From an uncultured Roseivirga sp. (GTDB lineage Bacteria > Bacteroidota > Bacteroidia > Cytophagales > Cyclobacteriaceae), in contig CANLOY010000002.1 in assembly GCA_947493005.1 (NCBI GenBank), forward strand, positions 372,001 through 436,000: 64,000 bases of DNA, given 5' to 3'. Of the stretch, positions 1 to 8,353 are shown piece after piece. Position 1 is the first letter of the stretch. Every line of letters starts with the position of its first letter. The position numbers were made by a program, and so were the translations under genes. The notes beneath the pieces were generated by a model, which saw nothing but the letters and a program-made list of their open reading frames with translations, searched no databases and was not told where the DNA came from.

Positions 1-1
1 T

Positions 2-160
2 TATTTCTGGTCAAGGGTTGGATTATCAAAGTCATTTAAAGGGCTGTTTAAAATAACTCTGGCTGCTGATATCGTTTTTCCAGGTTCAGGACTTTTAAAC
101 AGCATAGAGAAATTCTCTCCATTCAAACAATCAGGTATATCATTAATCTTAGCTAGATAA
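2..160 (+). CDS. 3' end of an unidentified CDS (partial)
   Basis: An open frame enters from the left edge and runs for 52 codons to a TAA at 158-160. The visible tail alternates hydrophobic and polar residues and ends in SLILAR, compatible with the last strands of an outer-membrane or secreted protein, but this is too short to assign. The next gene starts two bases after this stop, so the two are probably one operon. Being an edge fragment, it could also be a chance open frame; the tight coupling to the next start argues that it is real. Confidence 0.5.
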   Translation, partial: YFWSRVGLSKSFKGLFKITLAADIVFPGSGLLNSIEKFSPFKQSGISLILAR

Positions 161-162
161 TA

Positions 163-561
163 ATGAAAAAAGTCATAATGCTCTTTATAGCCATTTTATT
201 GGTTTCTTGTGAGGACAATGTTCAACCATCTGAGGTAGATTGGCCAAGGGTAAAAACCACATCTTTCACCCCTGTAAATAATACCTCAATAAGGGTTGAA
301 GGTACTATTACACAAAATAGTAAGGGGTCTCAAATATTGGAATATGGGTTTTTAATAGGTGTTGGCGGACTTAGACCAAACCTCAATAATAACCAAGGCA
401 TAGTAATAGTGGAAAGTCAGAATGGCAAAGATTTCTCAGGTCAACTTGAACTACCCAATACTAACCCTTTTTCCGTTTTCAATGTACGCGCCTATATAGT
501 AACCGCAGAGTATACCGTATTAGGGAATTCTATAACGTTCAAAATAAGTAATTTGGACTAA
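163..561 (+). CDS. small secreted lipoprotein, function unknown
   Basis: The 132-residue product starts with MKK, a short hydrophobic stretch and an LVSC lipobox near residue 16, so it is a predicted SPII lipoprotein. The rest is rich in beta-prone residues (alternating Val/Ile/Thr, several Gly), like a single Ig/FN3-like domain; I recognise no named family. ATG at 163 follows the upstream stop by two bases, so it is likely co-transcribed with the partial gene at the edge. It ends 12 bases before the stop of the convergent surE gene. Confidence 0.75.
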   Translation: MKKVIMLFIAILLVSCEDNVQPSEVDWPRVKTTSFTPVNNTSIRVEGTITQNSKGSQILEYGFLIGVGGLRPNLNNNQGIVIVESQNGKDFSGQLELPNTNPFSVFNVRAYIVTAEYTVLGNSITFKISNLD

Positions 562-573
562 GCTAAACCTATC

Positions 574-1350
574 CTAAAACTCCCAATCCTCATTGATTTG
601 GGCAATGGTATGGTGAGCCGTTAGATCGTACTGGCAAGGAACTACTGCCACATAATTATGGTCTGTAGCCCACACATCACTATCCTCCCCCTTATCATTG
701 TTTACGAAGTTACCAGCCAGCCAGAAATAAGGTCTTCCATATGGGTCGTGTCTATGGTCAAACTCTTCTTCCCAATGCGCATTGGCTTGTCGGCAAACCT
801 TAATACCCTTGACCTTTTCATACTGTTTCGGAGGGAAGTTTACATTTAACGCAACTCCTTTTGTTAATCCATTTTTTAAAACCTGCTCTGCAATATGCTT
901 CACATATTCTCTTGTATGTGAAAAATCCGCATCATGAGCAAAATCACATAGCGAATAACCTATTGATGGAAACCCTTCTATTGCACCTTCAATAGCAGCA
1001 GACATTGTTCCAGAATACAACACACTAACAGCAAGGTTACTCCCATGATTAATACCACTTACCACCAAGTCTGGGTTGCGATCTTTTAGTAAGTGATGCT
1101 TGGCCAACTTAACACAATCAGCAGGTGTCCCTGAGCACTTATAGGCTTCAACATCTAAATCATCAAACAACTTTGACTTGTATAACCTTAAAGGTTCTCC
1201 GATTGTAATGGCATGTCCCATACCTGACTGTGGACTATCAGGAGCCACAACAATCACTTCTCCCAGTTCATTCATTACTTCTATCAGTACCCTAATACCA
1301 TTAGAAGTTATACCATCGTCATTTGAAACTAAGATTAGAGGTTTTGCCAT
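574..1350 (-). CDS. surE: 5'/3'-nucleotidase SurE
   Basis: SurE removes phosphate from nucleoside 5'- and 3'-monophosphates (EC 3.1.3.5/3.1.3.6) in the cytoplasm, using a divalent metal. The 258-residue protein has the N-terminal metal-binding signature SNDDG (residues 9-13), then a Ser/Gly-rich PQSGMGHAIT segment and the SGTPADCV and VSGINHGSN motifs, all in family order. Length matches the family (about 250). It ends with the usual dimer tail region. It faces the lipoprotein gene convergently and is monocistronic as far as can be seen. Confidence 0.95.
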   Translation of the reverse strand: MAKPLILVSNDDGITSNGIRVLIEVMNELGEVIVVAPDSPQSGMGHAITIGEPLRLYKSKLFDDLDVEAYKCSGTPADCVKLAKHHLLKDRNPDLVVSGINHGSNLAVSVLYSGTMSAAIEGAIEGFPSIGYSLCDFAHDADFSHTREYVKHIAEQVLKNGLTKGVALNVNFPPKQYEKVKGIKVCRQANAHWEEEFDHRHDPYGRPYFWLAGNFVNNDKGEDSDVWATDHNYVAVVPCQYDLTAHHTIAQINEDWEF

Positions 1351-1445
1351 GCTTATTAATTTAGGAAAGCTAATTTCGGAACATTAGCCAGCCCGTCCAG
1401 CAATCGATAAGATTTTTTTAGAGATTTTTTTAAAGGAAAAGGAGC

Positions 1446-2096
1446 CTATAAATTTTCCAGTTGATTGTAGTAGACTACCAAAGATTTCACATCCTCTATT
1501 CTATCTACTTTAATCTTTTGCTTTTTGATGAACTTTCTTAGTTCAGCGTGCTTACCATCAAATGCATAAATCACATCCTTCCTATTAGAACTGAGTAGCT
1601 CAATTTCACCTTCAGGACTAACTAGATACAGGTTATGATCCAGAAACCTTACTTTCAAACTCCTGCTGTTCCCATAAGGAACAAATCGAGTACTCCCTCT
1701 AAAATAAGTACCGGCATTGCTTCTCGTAGTTATGGAAATGAATTCTCTGGCTAAAAGACTTGTATTACCTTCATAAATCAACTCAAAGAACTTTGGTCTC
1801 TTATAACCATATTCTGTAACATAGGGAATTGAGTAAAACGTTCTATAGGTTCCAATATCCTGTTGAAATATTCTAAAGTCCTTTATCTGATTGGCAGCGT
1901 AGGTCAGTGTTTTATTCTCGATGATGACTTGTATGGCATCCGCTTCCAAATCATATTTAATACTACCCTGAAATCTACTCCCATCATTTAAGGTAAAACC
2001 ACCAGCATGCCAACGCTCACTCGGGAAGTTGTAGCGTTGAGCGCTAATATTGGTTGAAATCAGCAGTATTAATATGCCTGAAAAAAGTAGACGCAT
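1446..2096 (-). CDS. secreted protein, tandem paralogue A of an unnamed family
   Basis: The 216-residue product has a Sec signal peptide (about residues 1-19, ending near SAQ) and no lipobox cysteine. I do not recognise the family. It shares a ground plan with the next two genes: FPSExWHxG near the mature N-terminus, LxDGxxxxGxIxYDLExD about ten residues later, an Fxx(F/Q)Q(R/K)DI segment, a GYKRPKLFE-type motif, LLxREF, a basic C-terminal third and a final (L/V)VxYYNxL. Shared order and spacing point to gene duplication. A periplasmic or surface location is inferred from the signal peptide. Confidence 0.8.
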   Translation of the reverse strand: MRLLFSGILILLISTNISAQRYNFPSERWHAGGFTLNDGSRFQGSIKYDLEADAIQVIIENKTLTYAANQIKDFRIFQQDIGTYRTFYSIPYVTEYGYKRPKFFELIYEGNTSLLAREFISITTRSNAGTYFRGSTRFVPYGNSRSLKVRFLDHNLYLVSPEGEIELLSSNRKDVIYAFDGKHAELRKFIKKQKIKVDRIEDVKSLVVYYNQLENL

Positions 2097-2166
2097 ATAG
2101 TATTAACAACGATTACTATACGTTTTGTTTCAACAAACGGCTGCTTTTATGTTCTGAAGCAAAGAG

Positions 2167-2210
2167 AAATACCTCTCAAAGGTCACCAAATAGACCCCTG
2201 AGAGGTATTT
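2167..2210 (-). terminator. stem-loop terminator after paralogue B
   Basis: Perfect 11-bp arms (AAATACCTCTC at 2167-2177 and GAGAGGTATTT at 2200-2210) enclose a loop with an inner GGTC/GACC pairing. On the minus strand it lies about 30 bases after the stop of the gene at 2239-2874, so each paralogue is probably transcribed separately. Confidence 0.7.
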
Positions 2211-2238
2211 ATCATTCTGTATTATAAAATGCTATTAT

Positions 2239-2874
2239 CTAATTCAATGAGTTGTAATAAGAAACAAGTTTAGTCATATCCACAAGCTCTTTTGTATTCA
2301 AGCCGTTAGCCTTAATAAAACTTAAAACTTTTTCCTGATTGCTACCGAAAGACATAGCGACTTTCTTCCTTCTCGTTTTGACTGCCTTTGGTTCACCACC
2401 ATCTGCAACCAGATAATAATCATAGTTAAGGGCAGCCACTTTAACTCTATGGAGTCTACCTAACCCATGCTTTGCCTCTTCATTCACTCTGGTCTGACTA
2501 GTGTATTTAATAAATTCTCTTGCCAAGAGGTTGGTCTCGCCTTCAAGAACAAGTTCAAAAAGTCTGAGTTCATGATTACCTTCTGACACTCCATATGGCA
2601 ATGCATAGAAATTTCTTTGACGATCAATCCCTTTTTGAAAAAAGCTAAACTTCTCTAATCTGTCTGCCTTATAAATGAGGATTTCCCCATCCTTACTTAG
2701 CCTGACAGTTTCTTTTTCAAGGTCATATTGAATATGCCCCTGCTCCATGGTGCCATCTTTTAAAGTAACTTCCCCCTTGTGCCAGACTTGGCTTGGAAAC
2801 AATGTCGCGGACTTTTGAGCAAATCCAAGGTTTGAAATCAAAAAAAGTGTAATTGCTGAAACAAATAATCGCAT
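2239..2874 (-). CDS. secreted protein, tandem paralogue B of an unnamed family
   Basis: The 211-residue product has a signal peptide to about residue 19 (ending FAQ). It keeps the family marks FPSQVWHKG, LKDGTMEQGHIQYDLE, an FFQKGID segment, LLAREF, a KKV-type basic stretch and a terminal LVSYYNSL. The GYKRP motif of the other two copies is replaced by NHELRLFE, so this is the most diverged member. Function unknown. A strong stem-loop follows the gene. It may be a cell-envelope protein; nothing in the sequence suggests an enzyme active site. Confidence 0.8.
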   Translation of the reverse strand: MRLFVSAITLFLISNLGFAQKSATLFPSQVWHKGEVTLKDGTMEQGHIQYDLEKETVRLSKDGEILIYKADRLEKFSFFQKGIDRQRNFYALPYGVSEGNHELRLFELVLEGETNLLAREFIKYTSQTRVNEEAKHGLGRLHRVKVAALNYDYYLVADGGEPKAVKTRRKKVAMSFGSNQEKVLSFIKANGLNTKELVDMTKLVSYYNSLN

Positions 2875-2929
2875 AGTTTTAAATTTAAAGTTTAATAACT
2901 AAACGATTAGTTGATTATAAGGTTTCACG

Positions 2930-3577
2930 TTACTTATTTCTCAAGCTATTATAGTATTCAACCAGTCGAACGATATCTTCTAATAGATCTGTTTCTAACC
3001 TATTCTTTTTGATAAACTTCTTTAATTCTTCCTGGTACTGCCCAAATGCATTGGCTATACTTTTTCGGCCACCCCTCAGAAGTACTACTTCATTTTTTTC
3101 TCTCAACAAATAGAACTCATATTTAACCGACTCTATTTGAGGTCTGCCCCATCGGAATTTCATTCTTGCTGGCTGGTCTCTTCTAACGCCACTGGAAATA
3201 TGTAAAAACTCTCGGCCCAGCAAAGCTATGCCTCTACCTGAATAGTGGATAGCTTCGAATAGTTTAGGTCGTTTATAGCCAGTTTTATTAACGAATGGAA
3301 TAGAGATAAACTCTCTTTGCTTTTTAATATCTCTTTGGAAAATACTGAAACGTGCGAATTGATTGGCGGCAAGTATTTGCTTTTGCTCATTAAGTTTAAG
3401 GTGAATAAGGTCGGATTCCAGGTCGTATTTAATTATACCTGACAACTCTTTGCCATCATTGAGAAATACAGTCCCCTTATGCCAACCTTCACTAGGAAAT
3501 CCATATTTTACTTCTTGAGTAAAACTTTCAGCAACTAAAACACACAGAAGAGAAAGAGATATGAACCACTTTACCAT
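2930..3577 (-). CDS. secreted protein, tandem paralogue C of an unnamed family
   Basis: The 215-residue product has a signal peptide ending near FTQ at residue 20. Family motifs are FPSEGWHKG, LNDGKELSGIIKYDLESD, FSIFQRDIKKQ, KTGYKRPKLFE, LLGREFLH and VEYYNSL. It is closest to paralogue A, sharing the GYKRPK block and the D-L-E-S/A-D turn. It lies 29 bases beyond the end of ribBA on the same strand, so it may be read through from there. Function unknown. Confidence 0.8.
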   Translation of the reverse strand: MVKWFISLSLLCVLVAESFTQEVKYGFPSEGWHKGTVFLNDGKELSGIIKYDLESDLIHLKLNEQKQILAANQFARFSIFQRDIKKQREFISIPFVNKTGYKRPKLFEAIHYSGRGIALLGREFLHISSGVRRDQPARMKFRWGRPQIESVKYEFYLLREKNEVVLLRGGRKSIANAFGQYQEELKKFIKKNRLETDLLEDIVRLVEYYNSLRNK

Positions 3578-3606
3578 ATCCCATAAGCAACAAATTTTAT
3601 TCCAGA

Positions 3607-4767
3607 TTACCAGGCCTGACTTTCCTCAGTTCTCCTTTTCAGAGGCACATAGTCCATTATTTCCAATCCGTAACCAATTATCCCAACTCTCTTTTGTGGA
3701 TTGTTTGAAATAAGCTTGATTTTAGAAACCCCAAGGTCTCGAAGAATTTGAGCTCCAACACCATAGTCCTTCTCGTCCATTTTAACACCAAACTTTCTAT
3801 TTAAAGGCTCTTCGGTAATACCTTCTTGCTGTAGGGTTTTAATCTCGTGAAGTAAGCGCTGTCCTCTGGCATTCTGATTCATGTATAGCACTACCCCTTT
3901 GCCCTCTTCTTCAATCATTCTCATGGCATATTTAATAGGGTTGCCAGCATCGAACTTAAAGCCAAAGATATCTCCTAAAGTGCTGGAAGAATGCACTCTC
4001 ACTAAAACAGGCTCATCAGGTTCCCATTCACCTTTTACAACAGCTAAATGCACCTCTCCAGTGTTAATTTGCTTATAAGCCTGTAAGTGGAAATCTCCGT
4101 ATTCTGTTGGCAAGTCTATTCCCAAGTCTTTCTCTATCAAACTCTCATTTTCAAGTCTGTAAGAGATAAGGTCTTCAATTGAAACCAACTTGAGGTTAAA
4201 TTTCTCTGCTACCAACTTCAAATCAGGGAGCCGGGCCATGGTCCCATCCTCATTCATGATTTCGACCAAGACACCTGCAGCTTTCAAACCTGCTAACCTT
4301 GCAAAGTCTACAGCAGCTTCAGTATGTCCGGTTCTTCTAAGCACTCCACCTTTTCTGGCTCTTAGAGGAAATATATGTCCTGGCTTTCCTAGCTCTTCTG
4401 GTCTTATTTCCGGATCAATTAATGCTTGAATAGTCTTTGATCTATCTGATGCAGATATTCCAGTAGTACAACCATGCCCTATTAAATCCACAGAAACCGT
4501 AAAAGGAGTTTCGTAGGCTGCAGAATTGTTTCTCACCATTAAATCAAGCCCCAATTCATTACAACGATCTTCCAGAATAGATGCACAAATCAACCCACGC
4601 CCATGTGTTGCCATGAAATTGATAATCTCAGGGGTTACTTTTTCAGCAGCACAGATAAAATCACCCTCATTCTCGCGGTTTTCATCATCAACAACAATGA
4701 TTACTTCCCCATTTTTGATGGCGGCAATTGCATCTTCTATCGGATCTAATTTGATTTTTTCAGACAT
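3607..4767 (-). CDS. ribBA: RibBA: DHBP synthase with a degenerate GTP cyclohydrolase II domain
   Basis: The N-terminal half (about residues 1-205) is 3,4-dihydroxy-2-butanone-4-phosphate synthase, making the four-carbon riboflavin precursor from ribulose 5-phosphate. DDENRENEGDF, the acidic metal site, and RTGHTEAAVD are intact. The C-terminal half (about 210-386) aligns with GTP cyclohydrolase II, but the stretch that normally carries three zinc cysteines (SECxTGD...RCDCG) reads SSSTLGD...KFDAG, so all three are missing, and the DERDF motif is DEKDY. From memory, degenerate RibA halves are common in Bacteroidota. The DHBP activity is secure; GCHII activity is doubtful. Only 50 bases separate it from dnaG, and no FMN riboswitch was seen. 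Confidence 0.92.
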   Translation of the reverse strand: MSEKIKLDPIEDAIAAIKNGEVIIVVDDENRENEGDFICAAEKVTPEIINFMATHGRGLICASILEDRCNELGLDLMVRNNSAAYETPFTVSVDLIGHGCTTGISASDRSKTIQALIDPEIRPEELGKPGHIFPLRARKGGVLRRTGHTEAAVDFARLAGLKAAGVLVEIMNEDGTMARLPDLKLVAEKFNLKLVSIEDLISYRLENESLIEKDLGIDLPTEYGDFHLQAYKQINTGEVHLAVVKGEWEPDEPVLVRVHSSSTLGDIFGFKFDAGNPIKYAMRMIEEEGKGVVLYMNQNARGQRLLHEIKTLQQEGITEEPLNRKFGVKMDEKDYGVGAQILRDLGVSKIKLISNNPQKRVGIIGYGLEIMDYVPLKRRTEESQAW

Positions 4768-4817
4768 ATTGGTGATTTAAGCGATGCAAAGGTAATAAGT
4801 AAATATATGCATCAAAA

Positions 4818-6746
4818 CTAACGTGGAATTACCGTACCCAACTCTGAATCCACTTCCATTAAAAGGGTTTTCAAGTGCCAGTACATTTTCAGCAGCTCCT
4901 CTTCTTCTTCTAAGCTTGCCGATTTTTTTAAAGACTCATCAGTTTGGCTGATTAGCTTTTCAAGCTTCTTCTTTTTCAACCTGAGTACCATTTTGTAAGA
5001 AGCGTGTGGCAAATCTGCCGATTCGTGCACAATTCCAATCCTGTGCTTTTCGTGCCAGCCATCACTCACAAAATACTTCATCTCGAGCAAGTCAATAACT
5101 AATTGACTCATCGAGGGGTTTTTCGGCCCTATAAACTGATCAGCTTCCAGTTTTTTACCACTTCTAACAATATCAGACGCCTTATTGAAAGTTTCTTCAA
5201 TCATTTTATCATCAAAGCTGATTGCTTCTGTTTCCTGAAGAATAAATTCAGCTACGGACATATCAGTATCAAAAGGCTCATTACCATAGTTAATCAGCAA
5301 GCGAAGACACTCTCTTTCAACATGGTAAGAAGTAAATTTCAGCTCCTCTTTTTTGGGTGCTAAAGGTGATTGTGGTAAAGGTTCTTCTTCATACCTTTCT
5401 TGCCTTTCCTTATTCTGTTTATCCTTTCGCTGCTTCTGAATCAGAATCTTATTCAGTTCGCTGATCAGTACTTGTTCTTCAATTTCTAACTGATCGGCAC
5501 AACTTCTGATATAAACGGATCGCTTAATACCATCAGGAATCAAAGAGATACTCTCTATAACATCTCTGATTACCTGTACTTTTTTTACCGGGTCAACTTT
5601 CTGACCTCCGTCTGTAAGTACGTTAGTTTTGAAAGTGATAAAGTCTTGAGCATTGTCAACAAGGTAATTCTGAAAAGCCTCAGAACTCATGCTTCTGGAA
5701 TAGCTATCAGGATCTTCTCCTTCCGGGAAAACCACGGCCTTCACATCCAGATCATGCTCAAGGATCATGTCAATCCCTCTAAAAGATGCCTTTATACCTG
5801 CGCTGTCGCCATCATATAAGACTGTTATATTCTGGGTATATCGACTTATCAGTTGAATCTGTTCCTTGGTCAGTGAAGTACCACTTGATGCTACCACGTT
5901 CTCTACTCCAGACTGGTGTAAAGAAATCACATCGGTATACCCTTCTACCAGATAGCACTGATCTTCATTCCTTATGGCCTGTCTAGCCTGATGAATACCG
6001 TAAAGGATATTACTCTTATGGTAAACTTCAGTTTCTGGGGAATTTATGTATTTGGGCTGCTTCTTGTCTTTTCTAAGCGTTCTGGCACCAAATGCGATTA
6101 CTTTACCAGCTACATTATGGATAGGAAAAATGACCCTTCCTCTAAAGCGATCGTATTTCTTATTGTCTTTATCCGACTTCAGAATCAACCCAGCCTTTTC
6201 CAGCATCGTCTCTGTATGTCCTTTGGAAGTAGCGGCTTTCAGCAGCCCATCCCAAGCATCTAAAGAGTAACCCAGATCAAACTTCTTGATGGTAGACTCT
6301 GTAAAACCTCTTTCCTTGAAGTAGCTAAGTCCTATCGATTTTCCTTCAGAATTTTCATGCAACAGCTTCTGGAAGTATTCACTGGCAAAGTTCAGTACTA
6401 TAAAAAGACTATCCCGTTCGTTCTGAGCTTCGATTTGCTCATCAGTCAGCTCTTCTTCCTGAATTTCAATACTATACTTCTGAGCAAGGTATTTAAGGGC
6501 CTCTATATAGTTTATGCCCTCAACCTCCATCACAAATGCAATGGCATCTCCCCCTTTGCCTGTTGAAAAGCACTTGAATATCTCTTTGGAAGGAGAAACA
6601 TAGAAGGAAGGTGTTTTTTCGTTGGTAAATGGGCTTAATGCTCTGTAATTGCCTCCTACCTTTTTCAAGGTCACAAAATCACCAATCACCTCGACAATAT
6701 CGATGCGATTCTTGATATCCTGTATGGTAGAGTCATTAATAGCCAT
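4818..6746 (-). CDS. dnaG: DNA primase DnaG
   Basis: DnaG makes the RNA primers for replication. I place the start at the ATG at 6746 (MAINDSTIQDIK), 32 codons inside the longest frame, because this is where family homology begins; product 642 residues. The N-terminal domain keeps NEKTPSF and GKGGD, but the CHC2 zinc ligands are largely lost (CPFH reads SPFT, CFGCG reads CFSTG), a feature I recall in other Bacteroidota primases. The Toprim domain shows the EGYTDV motif, the SSGTSLT segment and the DGDSAG aspartates. The C-terminal helicase-binding region is divergent. It is transcribed divergently from mrp. Confidence 0.94.
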   Translation of the reverse strand: MAINDSTIQDIKNRIDIVEVIGDFVTLKKVGGNYRALSPFTNEKTPSFYVSPSKEIFKCFSTGKGGDAIAFVMEVEGINYIEALKYLAQKYSIEIQEEELTDEQIEAQNERDSLFIVLNFASEYFQKLLHENSEGKSIGLSYFKERGFTESTIKKFDLGYSLDAWDGLLKAATSKGHTETMLEKAGLILKSDKDNKKYDRFRGRVIFPIHNVAGKVIAFGARTLRKDKKQPKYINSPETEVYHKSNILYGIHQARQAIRNEDQCYLVEGYTDVISLHQSGVENVVASSGTSLTKEQIQLISRYTQNITVLYDGDSAGIKASFRGIDMILEHDLDVKAVVFPEGEDPDSYSRSMSSEAFQNYLVDNAQDFITFKTNVLTDGGQKVDPVKKVQVIRDVIESISLIPDGIKRSVYIRSCADQLEIEEQVLISELNKILIQKQRKDKQNKERQERYEEEPLPQSPLAPKKEELKFTSYHVERECLRLLINYGNEPFDTDMSVAEFILQETEAISFDDKMIEETFNKASDIVRSGKKLEADQFIGPKNPSMSQLVIDLLEMKYFVSDGWHEKHRIGIVHESADLPHASYKMVLRLKKKKLEKLISQTDESLKKSASLEEEEELLKMYWHLKTLLMEVDSELGTVIPR

Positions 6747-6857
6747 TCGCTTTTCAAATATAGCGATTGGTTCGACTATTCTTGAACTAAATACTTCTTC
6801 AAGTGTTAATGAAAAAGTAAATCGAATGCATTTTATTTGCACTAGAAAAGAAAAGCA

Positions 6858-7952
6858 ATGGAGTTGACTAAGGAGAGTGTATTAAATGCCCTAAGACATG
6901 TAGATGACCCTGACATAAAAAAGGATCTGGTGACCCTGAATATGATACAGGATATAGCTATTGACGGAAACAAACTATCATTCACCGTCATGCTGACGAC
7001 TCCTGCTTGTCCGCTAAAAGAGGTCATCAAGAATGACTGCCTAAAAGCTATAGAAGAGCACATAAGCAGTGAAATTGAGGTTGATATCCTGATGAGTTCG
7101 CATGTAACCACTACCAGAGATAATACTCCATTATTACCAGGTGTTAAAAACATTATTGCAGTGGCATCAGGTAAAGGTGGTGTCGGAAAATCTACCGTTA
7201 CCGCTAACCTGGCTGTCGCATTAGCAAAAAAAGGGGCAAAGGTTGGTGTAATAGATGCAGATATTTTCGGCCCTTCTATGCCAACAATGTTCAATTGTGA
7301 GCATGAACAACCAGGAATAAAAAAGGTAAACGACAAAAATCTGATTATCCCAATTGAGCAATACGGTGTTAAACTGATTTCAATTGGTTTCCTGACACCT
7401 TCAGAAAACGCTGTGGTTTGGAGAGGCCCTATGGCTAGTAGTGCATTGAAGCAGTTTATTGCAGATACTGAATGGGGAGAATTGGATTACCTCTTGATAG
7501 ACCTTCCTCCAGGCACCAGTGATATACACCTTACGTTAGTGCAAACTGTTCCAGTGACAGGGGCTATTTTAGTAACCACTCCTCAAAAAGTAGCTTTAGC
7601 CGATGCACAAAAGGGCCTAAATATGTTTATGCAGCCACAGATCAATGTTCCTGTTCTTGGTGTGATCGAAAATATGGCTTACTTTACACCTGAGGAACTA
7701 CCTGATAATAAGTATTATATATTTGGTAAGGATGGTGGAAAGCGATTGGCTGAAAAGCATGAAGTGACTTTCCTGGGAGAAATACCATTAGTTCAGGGCA
7801 TAAGAGAAGGTGGTGATATTGGATATCCTGCTATAATGCAAGAGGGAGCCACTTCGGATGCTTTCTTAAAACTAGCAGAAGCAGCCGCACAGCGTATAGC
7901 CATTAGAAACGCTGAGCAAGCAGATACAAAAAAGGTTGAATTAAAAGTTTGA
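6858..7952 (+). CDS. mrp: Mrp/ApbC-family Fe-S cluster carrier ATPase
   Basis: This 364-residue P-loop ATPase binds and transfers Fe-S clusters to apoproteins in the cytoplasm. Residues 1-80 form a MIP18/DUF59 domain with the TTPACPL motif. The deviant Walker A SGKGGVGKS lies at about 104-112, followed by DADIFGPSMP and the DLPPGTSD switch region. The C-terminal CxxC of many Mrp proteins is absent (the region reads ENMAYFTPEELPDNKYY), as I recall in other Bacteroidota. The NifU-like gene starts three bases after its stop, supporting a shared role in Fe-S assembly. Confidence 0.93.
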   Translation: MELTKESVLNALRHVDDPDIKKDLVTLNMIQDIAIDGNKLSFTVMLTTPACPLKEVIKNDCLKAIEEHISSEIEVDILMSSHVTTTRDNTPLLPGVKNIIAVASGKGGVGKSTVTANLAVALAKKGAKVGVIDADIFGPSMPTMFNCEHEQPGIKKVNDKNLIIPIEQYGVKLISIGFLTPSENAVVWRGPMASSALKQFIADTEWGELDYLLIDLPPGTSDIHLTLVQTVPVTGAILVTTPQKVALADAQKGLNMFMQPQINVPVLGVIENMAYFTPEELPDNKYYIFGKDGGKRLAEKHEVTFLGEIPLVQGIREGGDIGYPAIMQEGATSDAFLKLAEAAAQRIAIRNAEQADTKKVELKV

Positions 7953-7955
7953 GAT

Positions 7956-8192
7956 ATGTTAGACAGAGTAGAAGCGGCACTTGATAAAATCAGACCTTTC
8001 CTCATTGCTGATGGAGGTAATGTGAAAGTCCTGGAAATCACCGATGATTTAGTGGTCAGGTTAGAGCTTGAAGGGGCTTGCGGCACCTGCCCAATGTCTC
8101 CCATGACTATGAAGGCTGGTGTAGAAGAAGCTTTAAAAAGAGATATACCTGAAATTAAAGGCGTAGAGGCAATTAACGTTGCAGAGGTTTAA
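7956..8192 (+). CDS. NifU C-terminal-domain (Nfu-type) Fe-S scaffold
   Basis: The 78-residue protein is a stand-alone NifU C-terminal domain. Such proteins assemble a [4Fe-4S] cluster at a dimer interface and pass it on. It has the conserved start RVEAALDKIRPFLxxDGG, the scaffold motif GACGTCPMS (CxxC) and MTMKAGVE. It lies three bases after mrp, so the two are almost surely co-transcribed, and it is followed by a clear intrinsic terminator. Confidence 0.93.
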   Translation: MLDRVEAALDKIRPFLIADGGNVKVLEITDDLVVRLELEGACGTCPMSPMTMKAGVEEALKRDIPEIKGVEAINVAEV

Positions 8193-8216
8193 TTCAGTCT
8201 GAAAGTTAAAAGATAC

Positions 8217-8240
8217 AGGCACCTTGATGGTGCCTTTTTT
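8217..8240 (+). terminator. intrinsic terminator after mrp-nfu
   Basis: AGGCACC and GGTGCCT pair around a TTGAT loop and run into six T residues, 24 bases past the nfu stop. Confidence 0.9.
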
Positions 8241-8264
8241 ATTTGTTAAGATTGACCTGAAAAT

Positions 8265-8293
8265 TTGTCAGTTACATTGAATAACTATCTTTG
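8265..8293 (+). promoter_or_regulatory. Bacteroidota-type promoter for the PASTA gene
   Basis: A TTG at 8265-8267 and TATCTTTG (TAnnTTTG) at 8286-8293 are 18 bases apart, close to the -33/-7 promoter layout known for Bacteroidota housekeeping sigma. It lies between the terminator and the start at 8354. Confidence 0.5.
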
Positions 8294-8353
8294 TCAATAA
8301 CTTCTTAAGTAGTATAAAATGAACTGCTAACAAAGACGTTACATTAACTGAAG

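Noticed and set aside
4768-4817. FMN riboswitch upstream of ribBA
   Set aside because: Only 50 bases separate ribBA from dnaG, too short for an RFN element, and no matching motifs are seen.
6842-7336. 164-codon minus-strand frame opposite mrp
   Set aside because: Shadow of the mrp coding sequence; mrp is supported by full family motifs.
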